A stretch of 64,000 bases of DNA from WHSM01 sp036375165. Its GTDB lineage: Bacteria; Actinomycetota; Actinomycetes; Mycobacteriales; Micromonosporaceae. Below, in pieces: positions 8,327 to 16,433 of the stretch. Made by a program: the position numbers and the translations under genes. Each line of letters begins with the position of its first letter. Within the stretch, counting starts at the first letter, position 1. The stretch lies in assembly GCA_036375165.1 (NCBI GenBank), contig DASUSI010000035.1, forward strand, positions 11,399 to 75,398. Direction: 5' to 3'. Below the pieces are notes generated by a model, which saw nothing but the letters and a program-made list of their open reading frames with translations, did not search any database and was not told where the DNA came from.

Positions 8327-8332
8327 TAGGGT
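8327..8332 (+). promoter_or_regulatory. Leaderless -10 element of proC
   Basis: TAGGGT lies exactly 7 nt before the ATG at 8340, and no Shine-Dalgarno sequence is present. This fits a transcript beginning at the start codon. No clear -35 is visible. Confidence 0.5.
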
Positions 8333-8339
8333 GGGCGAC

Positions 8340-9158
8340 ATGGTGCGTGGGGTGCACACCGTCGCGGTGATCGGTGCCGGCAAGATGGGCGAGACCATGC
8401 TGTCCGGTCTGTTACGGGCAGGCTGGCCGGCGGCCCGGCTGATCGCCACCGCCCGGCGCCCGGAGCGGGCCGAGGAGTTGCGACGCAACTACGGCATCCA
8501 GGTGCTGGCCAACCGGGAGGCGGCACAGCTCGCCGATGTCGTGGTGATCGCTGTCAAGCCGCAGGACGCGCCCGCGCTGATGGAAGAACTCGCCCCCGCC
8601 ATCCCGCCCGACAAGGTGGTGATCTCGATCTGCGCGGGACTGCCGACCGTGTTCTTCGAGAAGCGACTTCCGGCCGGAACCCCGGTGGTCCGGGTGATGT
8701 CGAACACTCCCGCGCTGGTGGACGAAGCGATGACCGCGATCTCCGCAGGCAGCCACGCCACCGCGGACCAGTTGGCTCTCGCTGAGGAGATGTTCCGCCC
8801 GCTGGGGCGTGCCATCCGGGTTCCCGAGGCACAACAGGACGCGGTGACCGCGCTGTCCGGATCCGGGCCGGCCTACGTCTACTACCTGGTGGAGGCGATG
8901 ACCGACGCCGGAATTCTGCTCGGTCTGCCACGACAGGTGGCGCACGACCTGATCGTGCAGACGGTGATCGGATCGGCGGTGATGTTGCGGGACTCGGGGG
9001 AGCACCCGGTGTCGCTCCGGGAGGCGGTGACCTCACCCGCCGGCACCACCATCAACGCCATCCGGGAACTGGAACGCAACCGGGTGCGGGCGGCGTTGCT
9101 CGACGCCCTGCAGGCCGCCCGAGACCGGGCGCGGGAGATCGCCGCGGACTACACCTGA
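8340..9158 (+). CDS. proC: Pyrroline-5-carboxylate reductase
   Basis: Last enzyme of proline synthesis: reduces 1-pyrroline-5-carboxylate with NAD(P)H in the cytoplasm. 272 aa from the ATG at 8340. The Rossmann fingerprint is AVIGAGKMGETM near the N-terminus, and the family signature SGSGPAYVYYLVEAMTDAGILLGLP lies around residue 175-200. The frame remains open to 8250, but the start at 8340 gives the normal N-terminus and sits 7 nt after TAGGGT. No other proline genes are nearby. Confidence 0.95.
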   Translation: MVRGVHTVAVIGAGKMGETMLSGLLRAGWPAARLIATARRPERAEELRRNYGIQVLANREAAQLADVVVIAVKPQDAPALMEELAPAIPPDKVVISICAGLPTVFFEKRLPAGTPVVRVMSNTPALVDEAMTAISAGSHATADQLALAEEMFRPLGRAIRVPEAQQDAVTALSGSGPAYVYYLVEAMTDAGILLGLPRQVAHDLIVQTVIGSAVMLRDSGEHPVSLREAVTSPAGTTINAIRELERNRVRAALLDALQAARDRAREIAADYT

Positions 9159-9232
9159 CCTCGGATCGAGGAACCCCGGTCCCGGTCTCCGGGACCGCTG
9201 ACCTGCGACCCCCTGGCCGAGCGTCGCGCACG

Positions 9233-9238
9233 TAGTCT
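9233..9238 (+). promoter_or_regulatory. Leaderless -10 element of the DAHP synthase gene
   Basis: TAGTCT is 6 nt before the GTG at 9245; no ribosome-binding site precedes that GTG. Same layout as other leaderless starts in the window. Confidence 0.45.
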
Positions 9239-9244
9239 GTACCC

Positions 9245-10642
9245 GTGAATTCCGGGCGTCTTGAATGGCACAAGTTCCGCAACCCTGGTTTGTTGTTGAG
9301 CCGGCCCGTCACCGACCCGTCGGAGATCGAGGCGTACGGGCTGGACCGGTGGCGGGAGCTGCCCCGCGCGCAGACCCCACCGTGGCCGGACCCGAAACTC
9401 GTGGACGAGGTGTACGCGACACTGCAGTCCGTGCCGCCGATCGTGGCACCCTACGAGGTCGACATCCTGCGCGACCAGCTCGCCCGGGTCTCCGAAGGGC
9501 AGGCGTTTCTGCTACAGGGCGGGGACTGTGCTGAGACCTTCGCCGACAACACCGACGCCCACCTGCTGGCCAACTCCCGCACCCTGCTGCAGATGTCGGT
9601 GGTGCTCACCTACGGGGCAAGCCTGCCGGTGGTGAAGGTCTCCCGGGTGGCCGGCCAGTACACCAAGCCGCGCACCAACGAGCTGGACGCCCTCGGGCTT
9701 CCGGTCTACCGCGGGGACATGATCAACTCTCTGGAACCGACCCCGGAGGCGCGGATCCCGGATCCGCAGCGGATGATCCGGGCCTACGCCAACTCTTCGT
9801 CGGCGATGAACATGCTGCGGGCCTACCTCTCCGGCGGGATGGCCGACCTGCGCGCGGTGCACGTGTGGAACAAGGACTTCGTCCGGGAGTCGCCCGCGGG
9901 GGAGCGGTACGAGGCGATCGCCCGGGAGATCGACCGGGCGCTGGGGTTCATGGCCGCCTGCGGGGTCGACGATGACGCACTGCACGGTGTCACCGTCTAC
10001 TGCAGTCACGAAGCCCTCGCCCTGGAGTACGACCGGGCACTCACCCGGGTGGTCGGCAACCGCGCGTACGGGCTGTCGGCGCACTTCCTCTGGGTCGGGG
10101 AACGGACTCGCCAGATCGACGGCGCGCACATCGACCTGATGTCCCGGATCGCCAATCCGATCGGGGTGAAGCTCGGACCGACCGCCACTCCTGAGGCCGT
10201 CCTGGAGCTGTGCGAGAAGCTCAACCCGGACAACATTCCCGGGCGGCTCACCCTGGTCAGCCGGATGGGCAACCAGAAGGTGCAGGACGTGCTTCCCACG
10301 ATCGTGGAGAAGGTGACCGCCGCCGGTCACAAGGTGGTGTGGCAGTGCGACCCGATGCACGGCAACACGATCGAGTCGTCCAACGGTTACAAGACTCGGC
10401 ACTTCGACCAGATCGTGGACGAGGTGCTGGGCTACTTCCAGGTGCACCGGGAACTCGGTACCCATCCGGGTGGTCTGCACGTGGAACTCACCGGTGAGGA
10501 TGTCACGGAGTGTCTCGGAGGGCCGCAGGCCCTGGAGGACCACCACCTGCCGGGCCGGTACGAGACCGCCTGCGACCCGCGGTTGAACACGCAGCAGTCG
10601 CTGGAGCTGGCGTTCCTGGTGGCCGAGATGCTCAGGGGCTGA
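9245..10642 (+). CDS. aroG: 3-deoxy-7-phosphoheptulonate synthase, class II
   Basis: Condenses phosphoenolpyruvate and erythrose 4-phosphate, the first step of the shikimate pathway; cytoplasmic. The 465-aa class II (plant/mycobacterial) enzyme shows WRELPRAQTPPWPD, FLLQGGDCAETF, VVKVSRVAGQYTKPR, CDPMHGNTIESSNGYKTR and the C-terminal GPQALEDHHLPGRYETACDPRLN. The N-terminal ~25 residues before the conserved core are somewhat unusual, yet the GTG start at 9245 is backed by a leaderless -10. It matches Rv2178c in position. The threonine aldolase gene begins one base after its stop. Confidence 0.95.
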   Translation: MNSGRLEWHKFRNPGLLLSRPVTDPSEIEAYGLDRWRELPRAQTPPWPDPKLVDEVYATLQSVPPIVAPYEVDILRDQLARVSEGQAFLLQGGDCAETFADNTDAHLLANSRTLLQMSVVLTYGASLPVVKVSRVAGQYTKPRTNELDALGLPVYRGDMINSLEPTPEARIPDPQRMIRAYANSSSAMNMLRAYLSGGMADLRAVHVWNKDFVRESPAGERYEAIAREIDRALGFMAACGVDDDALHGVTVYCSHEALALEYDRALTRVVGNRAYGLSAHFLWVGERTRQIDGAHIDLMSRIANPIGVKLGPTATPEAVLELCEKLNPDNIPGRLTLVSRMGNQKVQDVLPTIVEKVTAAGHKVVWQCDPMHGNTIESSNGYKTRHFDQIVDEVLGYFQVHRELGTHPGGLHVELTGEDVTECLGGPQALEDHHLPGRYETACDPRLNTQQSLELAFLVAEMLRG

Positions 10643-10643
10643 C

Positions 10644-11687
10644 ATGCCGGACGGCGTGACCGGACTTGTGGACCTTCGCAGCGACACGGTGACCCGGCCG
10701 ACTCCGGGGATGCGTGAGGCGATCGCGCACGCCGAGGTCGGAGACGACGTGTATGCGGAGGACCCCACGGTCAACGCGCTGCAGTCCGAGGTCGCCGCGC
10801 GGTTCGGGCAGCAGGCGGCGCTGTTCTGCCCGACCGGGTCGATGGCCAACCAGATCGCGATCCAGTTGCTGGTGCCCCCGGGGGAGGAGTTGCTCACCGA
10901 CTCCGACGCCCATGTGGTGACCTATGAGGTGGGTGCCGCGGCGGCACTGGGCGGCGTCTCCACCCGAACCTGGCCGAGCCGGGGCGGTGAACTGGATGCG
11001 GACCTGGTCGCGGGCTATCTGAGAGCCGAGGGATACCACACGGTGGCGACCCGTGCGGTGGCGGTGGAGCAGACCCACAACCGGGGCGGCGGCGCCGTGC
11101 TGGCGCTGGCCGAACTGCGCAAGCTGCGGGAGATCACGCAGGAGGCCGGGGTGGCGTTGCACTGCGACGGTGCCCGGATCTGGCACGCCCACGTCGCCGA
11201 CGGGGTACCGCTCGACGAATACGGCCGGCTGTTCGACACTCTGTCGGTGTGTCTGTCCAAAGGGCTCGGCGCGCCGGCCGGTTCCCTGGTGGTCTCGACA
11301 GAGGAACGGATCGCGCGGGCCCGTACCATCCGCAAGCGGATGGGTGGCGGGATGCGTCAGGCCGGGATTCTGGCCGCTGCCGGACGATACGCGCTGCGTC
11401 ATCACGTGGCACGTCTGGCCGAGGACCACGCCAATGCTCGGCGGCTGGCCGAAGGACTGGCGGAGTTCGCGGTGGTGGATCCGGTGCGGGTACGGACCAA
11501 CGTGGTACCGCTCGACCTCACCGCCGCGCACCTCGATGGGCCGGGTCTGGTCGCGGCTGCGAGGTCCGGTGGCGTTCTGATGGGCGCGTTGGGACCGCGC
11601 TCGGCCCGCTTGGTCACCCACTACGACGCGACCGGTGCGGACATCGATCGGGCTGTCACGGTGTTGGCCGGCGTGCTTGGCGGCTGA
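10644..11687 (+). CDS. ltaE: Low-specificity L-threonine aldolase (PLP-dependent)
   Basis: PLP enzyme that cleaves threonine or allo-threonine to glycine and acetaldehyde. 347 aa, normal length. Diagnostic parts are VDLRSDTVTRPTPGMREA and GDDVYAEDPTVNALQ at the N-terminus, the aromatic-stacking HVVTYEVGAAAALGG region, HCDGARIWHAHVADG with the PLP-binding Asp, and SVCLSKGLGAPAGS carrying the Schiff-base Lys. The ATG is one base after the DAHP synthase stop, so the two are probably co-transcribed. The functional link to the shikimate gene is unclear. A different beta-eliminating lyase activity cannot be excluded. Confidence 0.88.
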   Translation: MPDGVTGLVDLRSDTVTRPTPGMREAIAHAEVGDDVYAEDPTVNALQSEVAARFGQQAALFCPTGSMANQIAIQLLVPPGEELLTDSDAHVVTYEVGAAAALGGVSTRTWPSRGGELDADLVAGYLRAEGYHTVATRAVAVEQTHNRGGGAVLALAELRKLREITQEAGVALHCDGARIWHAHVADGVPLDEYGRLFDTLSVCLSKGLGAPAGSLVVSTEERIARARTIRKRMGGGMRQAGILAAAGRYALRHHVARLAEDHANARRLAEGLAEFAVVDPVRVRTNVVPLDLTAAHLDGPGLVAAARSGGVLMGALGPRSARLVTHYDATGADIDRAVTVLAGVLGG

Positions 11688-11840
11688 TCCGGCGCGAGCC
11701 ACTACGCTCGAACCAGCCTTGCCGGGTGACTCTGGTGGCACCCGAAGCGGCACCCGGCGCGGTTGCAGGGGACGGGAGTGTGGCCAGGTGAACGTCGAGT
11801 GCCCGGTGAACCCCACCCCGCGCCGACCGTGGGGTGTCCG

Positions 11841-12758
11841 GTGAGTACTGAGGGGCTGACCGCCGGAGAGGTCGCCCGCCGGTTCGGCATCGCGGTGACC
11901 ACGCTGCGGTCCTGGCACCAGAGGTACGGGATCGGGCCGAGCCAGCACATCCCCGGGCGGCACCGTCGCTACACCGACGCGGACCTGGCCCGGCTGCAGT
12001 TGATGCACCAGCTCACCGGGCAGGGCATACCCGCCGCGGAGGCGGCACGGATGGTGCGCCGGCCGGGAATGTCACGGACCGATACCGCACGCCACGGCGG
12101 CGGGCACGCGATTCCGCTGGGACGGGCCGGGACAGCCGCGCGGGGCCTGGCACGCGCCGCGATGCGCCTGGACGCCACCTCCATGGTGGATCTGCTCACC
12201 ATGTCGGTTCGGGATCACGGCGTGGTCGAGACCTGGAATGATCTGATCTACCCGGTGCTCGTCGGAATCGGGGAACGGCACGCCGCGACCAGTCGGCTGG
12301 TCGAGGTCGAGCACCTGCTGTCCTCGTCGGTGTCCCAGGTGTTCTCCGGGGTTCGTCGCCCGGGTGGCCCGGCCCGGGTGCTGCTGGCGTGCGCCGACGA
12401 GGAGCAGCACAGCCTCCCGATCGAGGCGCTCGCCGCCGCACTCAGCGAACGCGGCCATTCGGTTCGGCTGCTCGGTGCCCGAGTGCCCCCTGCCGCGTTG
12501 CGGGACGCGGTCCGGCGTACCGGGCCCCAGGCCGTACTGGTCTGGTCGCAGTTGCCCGGTACCGGCGATGTGGAGCAGTTGGCGGCCCTGTCCGGCGTAC
12601 GACCTCGCCCAGCCGTGCTCGCCGCGGCGGGACCCGGCTGGTCGGGGGAGGGGCTGCCGGACGGCGTGGAACGCCCTACCAGCTTGGACGCGGCGCTCGC
12701 GCTGCTGCTGCCGGTGGCCGGTGCTCCTGGCGAGCCGAGGCGCCACGGCGGCACATGA
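11841..12758 (+). CDS. MerR family regulator with B12-binding-type sensor domain (CarH/LitR-like)
   Basis: 305-aa regulator. Residues ~6-72 are a MerR helix-turn-helix (TAGEVARRFGIAVTTLRSWHQRYGI, GRHRRYTDADLARL). Residues ~95-165 form the four-helix cap and ~175-290 a Rossmann-like cobalamin domain. In CarH-type photoreceptors the cap carries Wx9EH; here the tryptophan position is His147, followed by Glu157-His158. The lower-axial histidine is kept (His190 in DEEQH). B12 binding is plausible but light sensing may be changed or lost. The GTG at 11841 begins the MerR domain. The gene converges with an ECF sigma gene, recalling the LitR-LitS pairing of Streptomyces. Confidence 0.85.
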   Translation: MSTEGLTAGEVARRFGIAVTTLRSWHQRYGIGPSQHIPGRHRRYTDADLARLQLMHQLTGQGIPAAEAARMVRRPGMSRTDTARHGGGHAIPLGRAGTAARGLARAAMRLDATSMVDLLTMSVRDHGVVETWNDLIYPVLVGIGERHAATSRLVEVEHLLSSSVSQVFSGVRRPGGPARVLLACADEEQHSLPIEALAAALSERGHSVRLLGARVPPAALRDAVRRTGPQAVLVWSQLPGTGDVEQLAALSGVRPRPAVLAAAGPGWSGEGLPDGVERPTSLDAALALLLPVAGAPGEPRRHGGT

Positions 12759-12823
12759 CTGGACAGGGTCCGGGCCGATCCGGGCCAGTTCCGGGACCGT
12801 CCGCATGGCGTCGAGGTCGTGGC

Positions 12824-12855
12824 GCAGCGGTGGATGTAAGCAGCGGTGGATGTAA
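12824..12855. repeat. 16-bp tandem duplication
   Basis: GCAGCGGTGGATGTAA occurs twice head to tail (12824-12839, 12840-12855), between the convergent regulator and sigma-factor genes. It lies 28 nt beyond the sigma gene stop. It is non-coding and its role is unknown. Confidence 0.8.
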
Positions 12856-12882
12856 TCGGTCTCGGTGGCGTCCGCGACTGTC

Positions 12883-13464
12883 TCACCCCACGCGAGCGGC
12901 GTGAGCCGGTCGGGATCCAGGCGTGGCACCGTCCACCTCCCAGCGTTGGCGCAGCCGGGCCAGGCCACGGCGCAGATGACTTTTCACGGTGCCGAGCGGC
13001 AGGTTGGTCACCGCCGCGATCTGCTGATGGCTGAGGTCGTCGTAGAAGGCCAGGGTCAGCAGCCGGCGTTCCGCCTCTGGAAGCCGGGCGATCTCGTCGG
13101 CCACGGCCAGCCGCTGCACCAGGCGGTCGGCGTCGGAGTCGTCGGCCTCGTCGAGGACCACATACCGCCCGGCGGCTTCGCTGGCGCGTGCCTGCCGGCC
13201 GCGTTCCCGAAGGTGGTCGGCGACCTTTCGCCGGGTGATACCCATCAGCCAGCCGAGCAGTGTGCCGCGGTCCGGGTCAAAGGTGCCGCGTCCCTGCCAC
13301 GCGGCGACGAAGACGGCCTGGGTGACGTCCTCGGCGTCCGAGGTGCTCGACAGCTGGGAAACCGCCAGGTGGTGGATGGCACGGCCGAAACGGTCGTACG
13401 TCTCACGCAACACGTTCCCGCCGCCGGTCCGGAACCGGTGGCCGAGGTCTTCTTCGTACCGCAC
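12883..13464 (-). CDS. ECF-family RNA polymerase sigma factor
   Basis: 193-aa group IV sigma factor. Region 2 is FDRFGRAIHHLAVSQLSSTSDAEDVTQ-like through FVAAWQGRGTFDPDRGTLLGWLMGITRRKVADHLRER. Region 4 is LPEAERRLLTLAFYDDLSHQQIAAVTNLPLGTVKSHLRRGLARLR. It resembles the SigK/ECF19-type group, but no anti-sigma gene is adjacent. The GTG at 13464 is preferred because GGGAG lies 5 nt upstream; the frame is open to a GTG at 13542 with no ribosome-binding site. The gene is divergent from the first DUF4397-sortase module, whose expression it may drive; this is inference. Confidence 0.9.
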   Translation of the reverse strand: MRYEEDLGHRFRTGGGNVLRETYDRFGRAIHHLAVSQLSSTSDAEDVTQAVFVAAWQGRGTFDPDRGTLLGWLMGITRRKVADHLRERGRQARASEAAGRYVVLDEADDSDADRLVQRLAVADEIARLPEAERRLLTLAFYDDLSHQQIAAVTNLPLGTVKSHLRRGLARLRQRWEVDGATPGSRPAHAARVG

Positions 13465-13585
13465 GTCGTCTCCCACGGGTAGCAGGGTGTCGCCCTCGCG
13501 TCGACAGTCCCGGCTGTCGGGACGCTCCAGGCTCTGGTTCACCCCCGTGGTGGAACTGGTGGAACGTTTCTCAGATTAATCGACG

Positions 13586-13620
13586 CAACTTGCATCCACA
13601 ACCCAGGGCTCTCACGTAAT
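13586..13620 (+). promoter_or_regulatory. Putative ECF-type promoter of the first DUF4397-sortase module
   Basis: CAACTTGC (13586-13593) is followed after 21 nt by CGTAAT (13615-13620). The same octamer with the same 21-nt gap before CTGAAT precedes the second module. A GCATCC hexamer at 13591-13596 lies 17 nt before CGTAAT, reminiscent of SigK-type promoters. Which hexamers are the real -35 and -10 is not settled. Confidence 0.3.
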
Positions 13621-13658
13621 ACCTGATTGACATGACCAACAAGTCGAGAGGAAGAACG

Positions 13659-14492
13659 ATGCAACTTTTGAGAGCGGGAGCGGTCTCAGGGCTCGCCGCG
13701 ATGGCTGGACTGGCGATCTCCGCTCCAGCGTTGGCCGCAGAGACATCCCAGAACTCCTCGGTGTACGTGGTGCACGGCATTCCCGACCAGGCCGTGGACG
13801 TGTACGTCAACGGCGAGAAGGCGCTGTCCGACTTCGCTCCGACGAAGGTGGCCGGGCCGCTGGACCTGCCCGCCGGCTCGTACGACATCGTGCTGACCAA
13901 GCCCGGTGCCGACCCGGCGGCGTCTCCGCTGCTCAAGGTGGACGACGCCGCTGTGCCGGGTGGCGAGAACCTCAGCCTGGTGGCACACCTGAGCGCTGTC
14001 GGCGCGCCGACGCTGACCCCGTTCGTCAACGACACCAGCAACGTTGACGCCGGGCAGGCACGGCTGATTGTGCGGCACACGGCGGCCGCCCCGGCGGTTG
14101 ACGTGAGAGCCGGTGGCGAGCCCGTGTTCCAGGACCTCGCCAACCCGAAGGAGGCCAAGGCTGACATCGCGGCCGGCACGGTCGACGCCGACGTGGTACT
14201 CGCCGGAACCGACGACGTCGTGCTCGGACCCACCGAGCTGAAGCCAGCGGAAGGCACGGCGACGATCGTGTACGCGATCGGCTCCGCCGAGAGTGACAGC
14301 CTCGCCGTGACGTCACAGGTCATTGCCGGCCTGCACAGCGCCCCCTCGGGCGTGCCGGCCGGTTCCGGTGGACTCGCTGACACCGGACCGCCGGTCTGGT
14401 GGTACGGACTGCTCGCCGGAAGCGTGATGGTGCTGCTGATCGGTGTCGGCTCCGTGATCTCGCGCCGTACCACGCGGGTGTCGCGGCAGTGA
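13659..14492 (+). CDS. DUF4397 surface protein with LADTG sortase sorting signal
   Basis: 277-aa exported protein. Residues 1-27 are a signal peptide (MQLLRAGAV, then a hydrophobic run ending ALAAE). Two DUF4397 beta-domains follow, each opening with a VVHGIPDQAVDVYV-like or VRHTAAAPAVDVRA-like strand. The C-terminus is a cell-wall sorting signal: LADTG at 239-243, a hydrophobic helix, then a basic tail (RRTTRVSRQ). The ATG at 13659 follows AGAGGAAG; an upstream in-frame ATG at 13632 has no such site. The gene overlaps the next gene, a class F sortase, by GTGA. That sortase probably anchors this protein to peptidoglycan. A 277-aa paralogue lies at 15600. Confidence 0.88.
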   Translation: MQLLRAGAVSGLAAMAGLAISAPALAAETSQNSSVYVVHGIPDQAVDVYVNGEKALSDFAPTKVAGPLDLPAGSYDIVLTKPGADPAASPLLKVDDAAVPGGENLSLVAHLSAVGAPTLTPFVNDTSNVDAGQARLIVRHTAAAPAVDVRAGGEPVFQDLANPKEAKADIAAGTVDADVVLAGTDDVVLGPTELKPAEGTATIVYAIGSAESDSLAVTSQVIAGLHSAPSGVPAGSGGLADTGPPVWWYGLLAGSVMVLLIGVGSVISRRTTRVSRQ

Positions 14493-15181
14493 CCCCGAAG
14501 TGGGATGCCGGCGTGCCTGGAAGGGCACGCCGGCATCGGCGGCTCTGGAATCCCGGGGTGGTCGCGCTGGGGCTCGCGTTACTGGCGGTGACCGCCCTCA
14601 CCGGTTGGCAGGCCACCCGTGGGGTCGAGGAGTTCGGCGCACCTCCGGTGTCCGCTGCCCTGGATCCGGCACCCGGCTCGTCCGGCGAGGCGGCCATCCC
14701 GATCAGGTCCGGAGGGTTCACGACACCGACCACCGCGCCCGTCCGCCTGTCGATCCCGACCGTTCGGATCGACGCCGCCGTCAGGCCGGTCGGAGTCGAC
14801 CCGAAGACCGGCGAGCTGGCGGTCCCGGCCTCGGTGTCCTCGGTCGGCTGGTACCGGTACGGGCCCGGTATGGCCGCGAACGCCGGGTCGCTGGTGATCG
14901 CCGGCCACGTCGACGGAGCGGATCAGGGCGTGGGCGCGCTGTTCCGGCTCTCCGAGATCCGCTCCGGGGCCCGAATCAGCGTCCAAGGGGCGGACGGTTC
15001 GGTGCGTGGCTTCCGCGTGGTGTCCCGGGAGGCGTTTCGCAAGTCCGAGGTGCCATACGACCGGCTGTTCGACCGGAACGGACCGCCGCGGCTGACCCTC
15101 GTCACCTGCGGCGGCAGCTTCGACCGGAGAACCGGCAGCTACCGCGACAACGTCGTGGTGACCGCGGTGCCGGTCGGGTAG
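14489..15181 (+). CDS. Class F sortase, copy 1
   Basis: 230-aa membrane-anchored transpeptidase that cleaves a sorting motif and attaches the protein to the cell wall. One N-terminal membrane segment (WNPGVVALGLALLAVTALTGW) is followed by a Pro/Ser-rich linker and the sortase barrel. Catalytic residues are His in VIAGHVDG, Cys in TLVTCGGSF and Arg in SYRDNVVV. The start is the GTG at 14489, overlapping the stop of the DUF4397 gene as GTGA, so the pair is translationally coupled. The likely substrate is that neighbour. A 16-bp palindrome at 15203-15218 follows the gene. Confidence 0.9.
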   Translation: MTPKWDAGVPGRARRHRRLWNPGVVALGLALLAVTALTGWQATRGVEEFGAPPVSAALDPAPGSSGEAAIPIRSGGFTTPTTAPVRLSIPTVRIDAAVRPVGVDPKTGELAVPASVSSVGWYRYGPGMAANAGSLVIAGHVDGADQGVGALFRLSEIRSGARISVQGADGSVRGFRVVSREAFRKSEVPYDRLFDRNGPPRLTLVTCGGSFDRRTGSYRDNVVVTAVPVG

Positions 15182-15599
15182 TGGGGCATCCCGCTGCCGG
15201 CTGGCACCGGCCGGTGCCGCCCGGCCGTACGCCGCGACGGGCCCAGCCAGGCTCGGCCGACGCTCTCACACTGCCGCTTCCGGTGGCCGACAGGCCATGA
15301 TTCGGCGGGTCGATCCGTGCCGCCTGGCCAAATCGGCGTAGCGACTGATACGTCGGCTGCCCGAAGACCCCGCCCCGGCACCCCACATACCGTCGTCGCA
15401 AGGCCTCCAGTCCTTCGTTCAGGCGTCTGATCAGTCTGATCAGCCGTGTTCGTCCACCTGAAGCTGCCTGCCGCTTTTCGACCGGTCGACGCGCAGGCCT
15501 TGGTGCGGGCGTGCGAGAAGATCAGCGCAACCGGCCTCAACTTGCTGCGCCATACGGGTTCAGACACTGAATCTCATTCCTTATGAGAAAGGTGAAACG
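15182..15599. other. 418-bp spacer between the two sortase modules, no gene supported
   Basis: A perfect 16-bp palindrome GGCACCGGCCGGTGCC at 15203-15218 may terminate the first module. Two copies of the palindrome CTGATCAG lie at 15427-15434 and 15436-15443. The right end holds the promoter-like pair described separately. Open frames exist on both strands, but none has a ribosome-binding site or recognisable similarity. The spacer could contain the remains of the duplication that made the second module. Confidence 0.5.
15538..15572 (+). promoter_or_regulatory. Putative ECF-type promoter of the second DUF4397-sortase module
   Basis: CAACTTGC (15538-15545), 21 nt, then CTGAAT (15567-15572), repeating the octamer and spacing found before the first module. 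The distance to the start codon is 27 nt here and 38 nt in the first module. Confidence 0.3.
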
Positions 15600-16433
15600 A
15601 TGCAACCTCTCAGACTCGGACTCGTCGGAGGAATCGTCGCAGCCACCGGGCTGGGTATTGCCGCTCCTGCCGTAGCCGTTGAGAGCTCCGCTGCCCGGAA
15701 CTCCAGCGTCTACGTGGTGCACGGCATCCCCGGCCAGCCCGTCGACGTGTACGTCAACGGGGAGAAGACGTTGACCGACTTCGCGCCCGCCAAGGTCGCC
15801 GGACCGTTGGACCTGCCCGCCGGCTCGTACGACATCGTGCTGACCAAGCCCGGCGAGGACCCGGAGTCGGCGCCTCTGCTCGAGGTGGACGACGCGGAGG
15901 TCCCCGGCGGTGCGAACCTCAGCCTGGTCGCACACCTGAACGCGGATGGAGAGCCCACGCTGACTCCCTTCGTGAACGATGTCAGCAAGGTCGCAGCCGG
16001 CCAGGCGCGGCTGATCGTGCGACACACCGCCGCCGCTCCGGCGGTTGATGTGAGGGCCGGCGGCGAGCCGGTGTTCCGTGACCTCACGAACCCGAATGAG
16101 GCCAAAGCTGACGTTCCGGCCGGAACTCTGAACGTCGACGTGGTACTCGCCGGCACTGATGACGTCGTGCTCGGGCCGACCGATCTGACCCTGGCCGAAG
16201 GCACGGTCACGATCGTGTACGCCATCGGCTCCGCGGAGGATGACACCCTCGCGATCACTTCTCAGGTGATCAGGGGCCTGGACAGCGCACCCGACGGCGT
16301 GCCGGCCGGCACCGGTGGCCTCGCCGACCCAGGACTGCCCACCTGGTGGTACGGACTGCTCGCCGGCAGTGTGCTGGTACTGCTCGCCGGGATCGCTCTG
16401 GGGGTGTCGCGCCGGACGATGTCAAGGCTGTGA
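15600..16433 (+). CDS. DUF4397 surface protein, paralogue with altered sorting motif LADPG
   Basis: 277-aa paralogue of the protein at 13659, the same length and similar throughout: signal peptide (1-~27), two DUF4397 domains, a C-terminal hydrophobic helix and a basic tail (SRRTMSRL). The sorting pentapeptide is LADPG (241-245) instead of LADTG. Sortases cleave between Thr and Gly, so the Thr-to-Pro change (codon ACC to CCA) may abolish anchoring and leave it a membrane-held or shed protein. Alternatively the adjacent second sortase has adapted specificity. The ATG follows GAAAGGTGAAACG. It overlaps the sortase gene by GTGA. Confidence 0.88.
   Translation: MQPLRLGLVGGIVAATGLGIAAPAVAVESSAARNSSVYVVHGIPGQPVDVYVNGEKTLTDFAPAKVAGPLDLPAGSYDIVLTKPGEDPESAPLLEVDDAEVPGGANLSLVAHLNADGEPTLTPFVNDVSKVAAGQARLIVRHTAAAPAVDVRAGGEPVFRDLTNPNEAKADVPAGTLNVDVVLAGTDDVVLGPTDLTLAEGTVTIVYAIGSAEDDTLAITSQVIRGLDSAPDGVPAGTGGLADPGLPTWWYGLLAGSVLVLLAGIALGVSRRTMSRL

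Noticed and set aside
5168..8370. Long antisense frames over phosphofructokinase (minus, 610 codons) and over the subtilase (plus, 582 codons)
   Set aside because: Both are shadows of well-supported genes, without ribosome-binding sites, domains or realistic composition.
15430..15590. Small gene in the spacer before module 2 (open frame ending at the TGA near 15585)
   Set aside because: No start codon with a ribosome-binding site and no recognisable similarity; it overlaps the presumed promoter of module 2.
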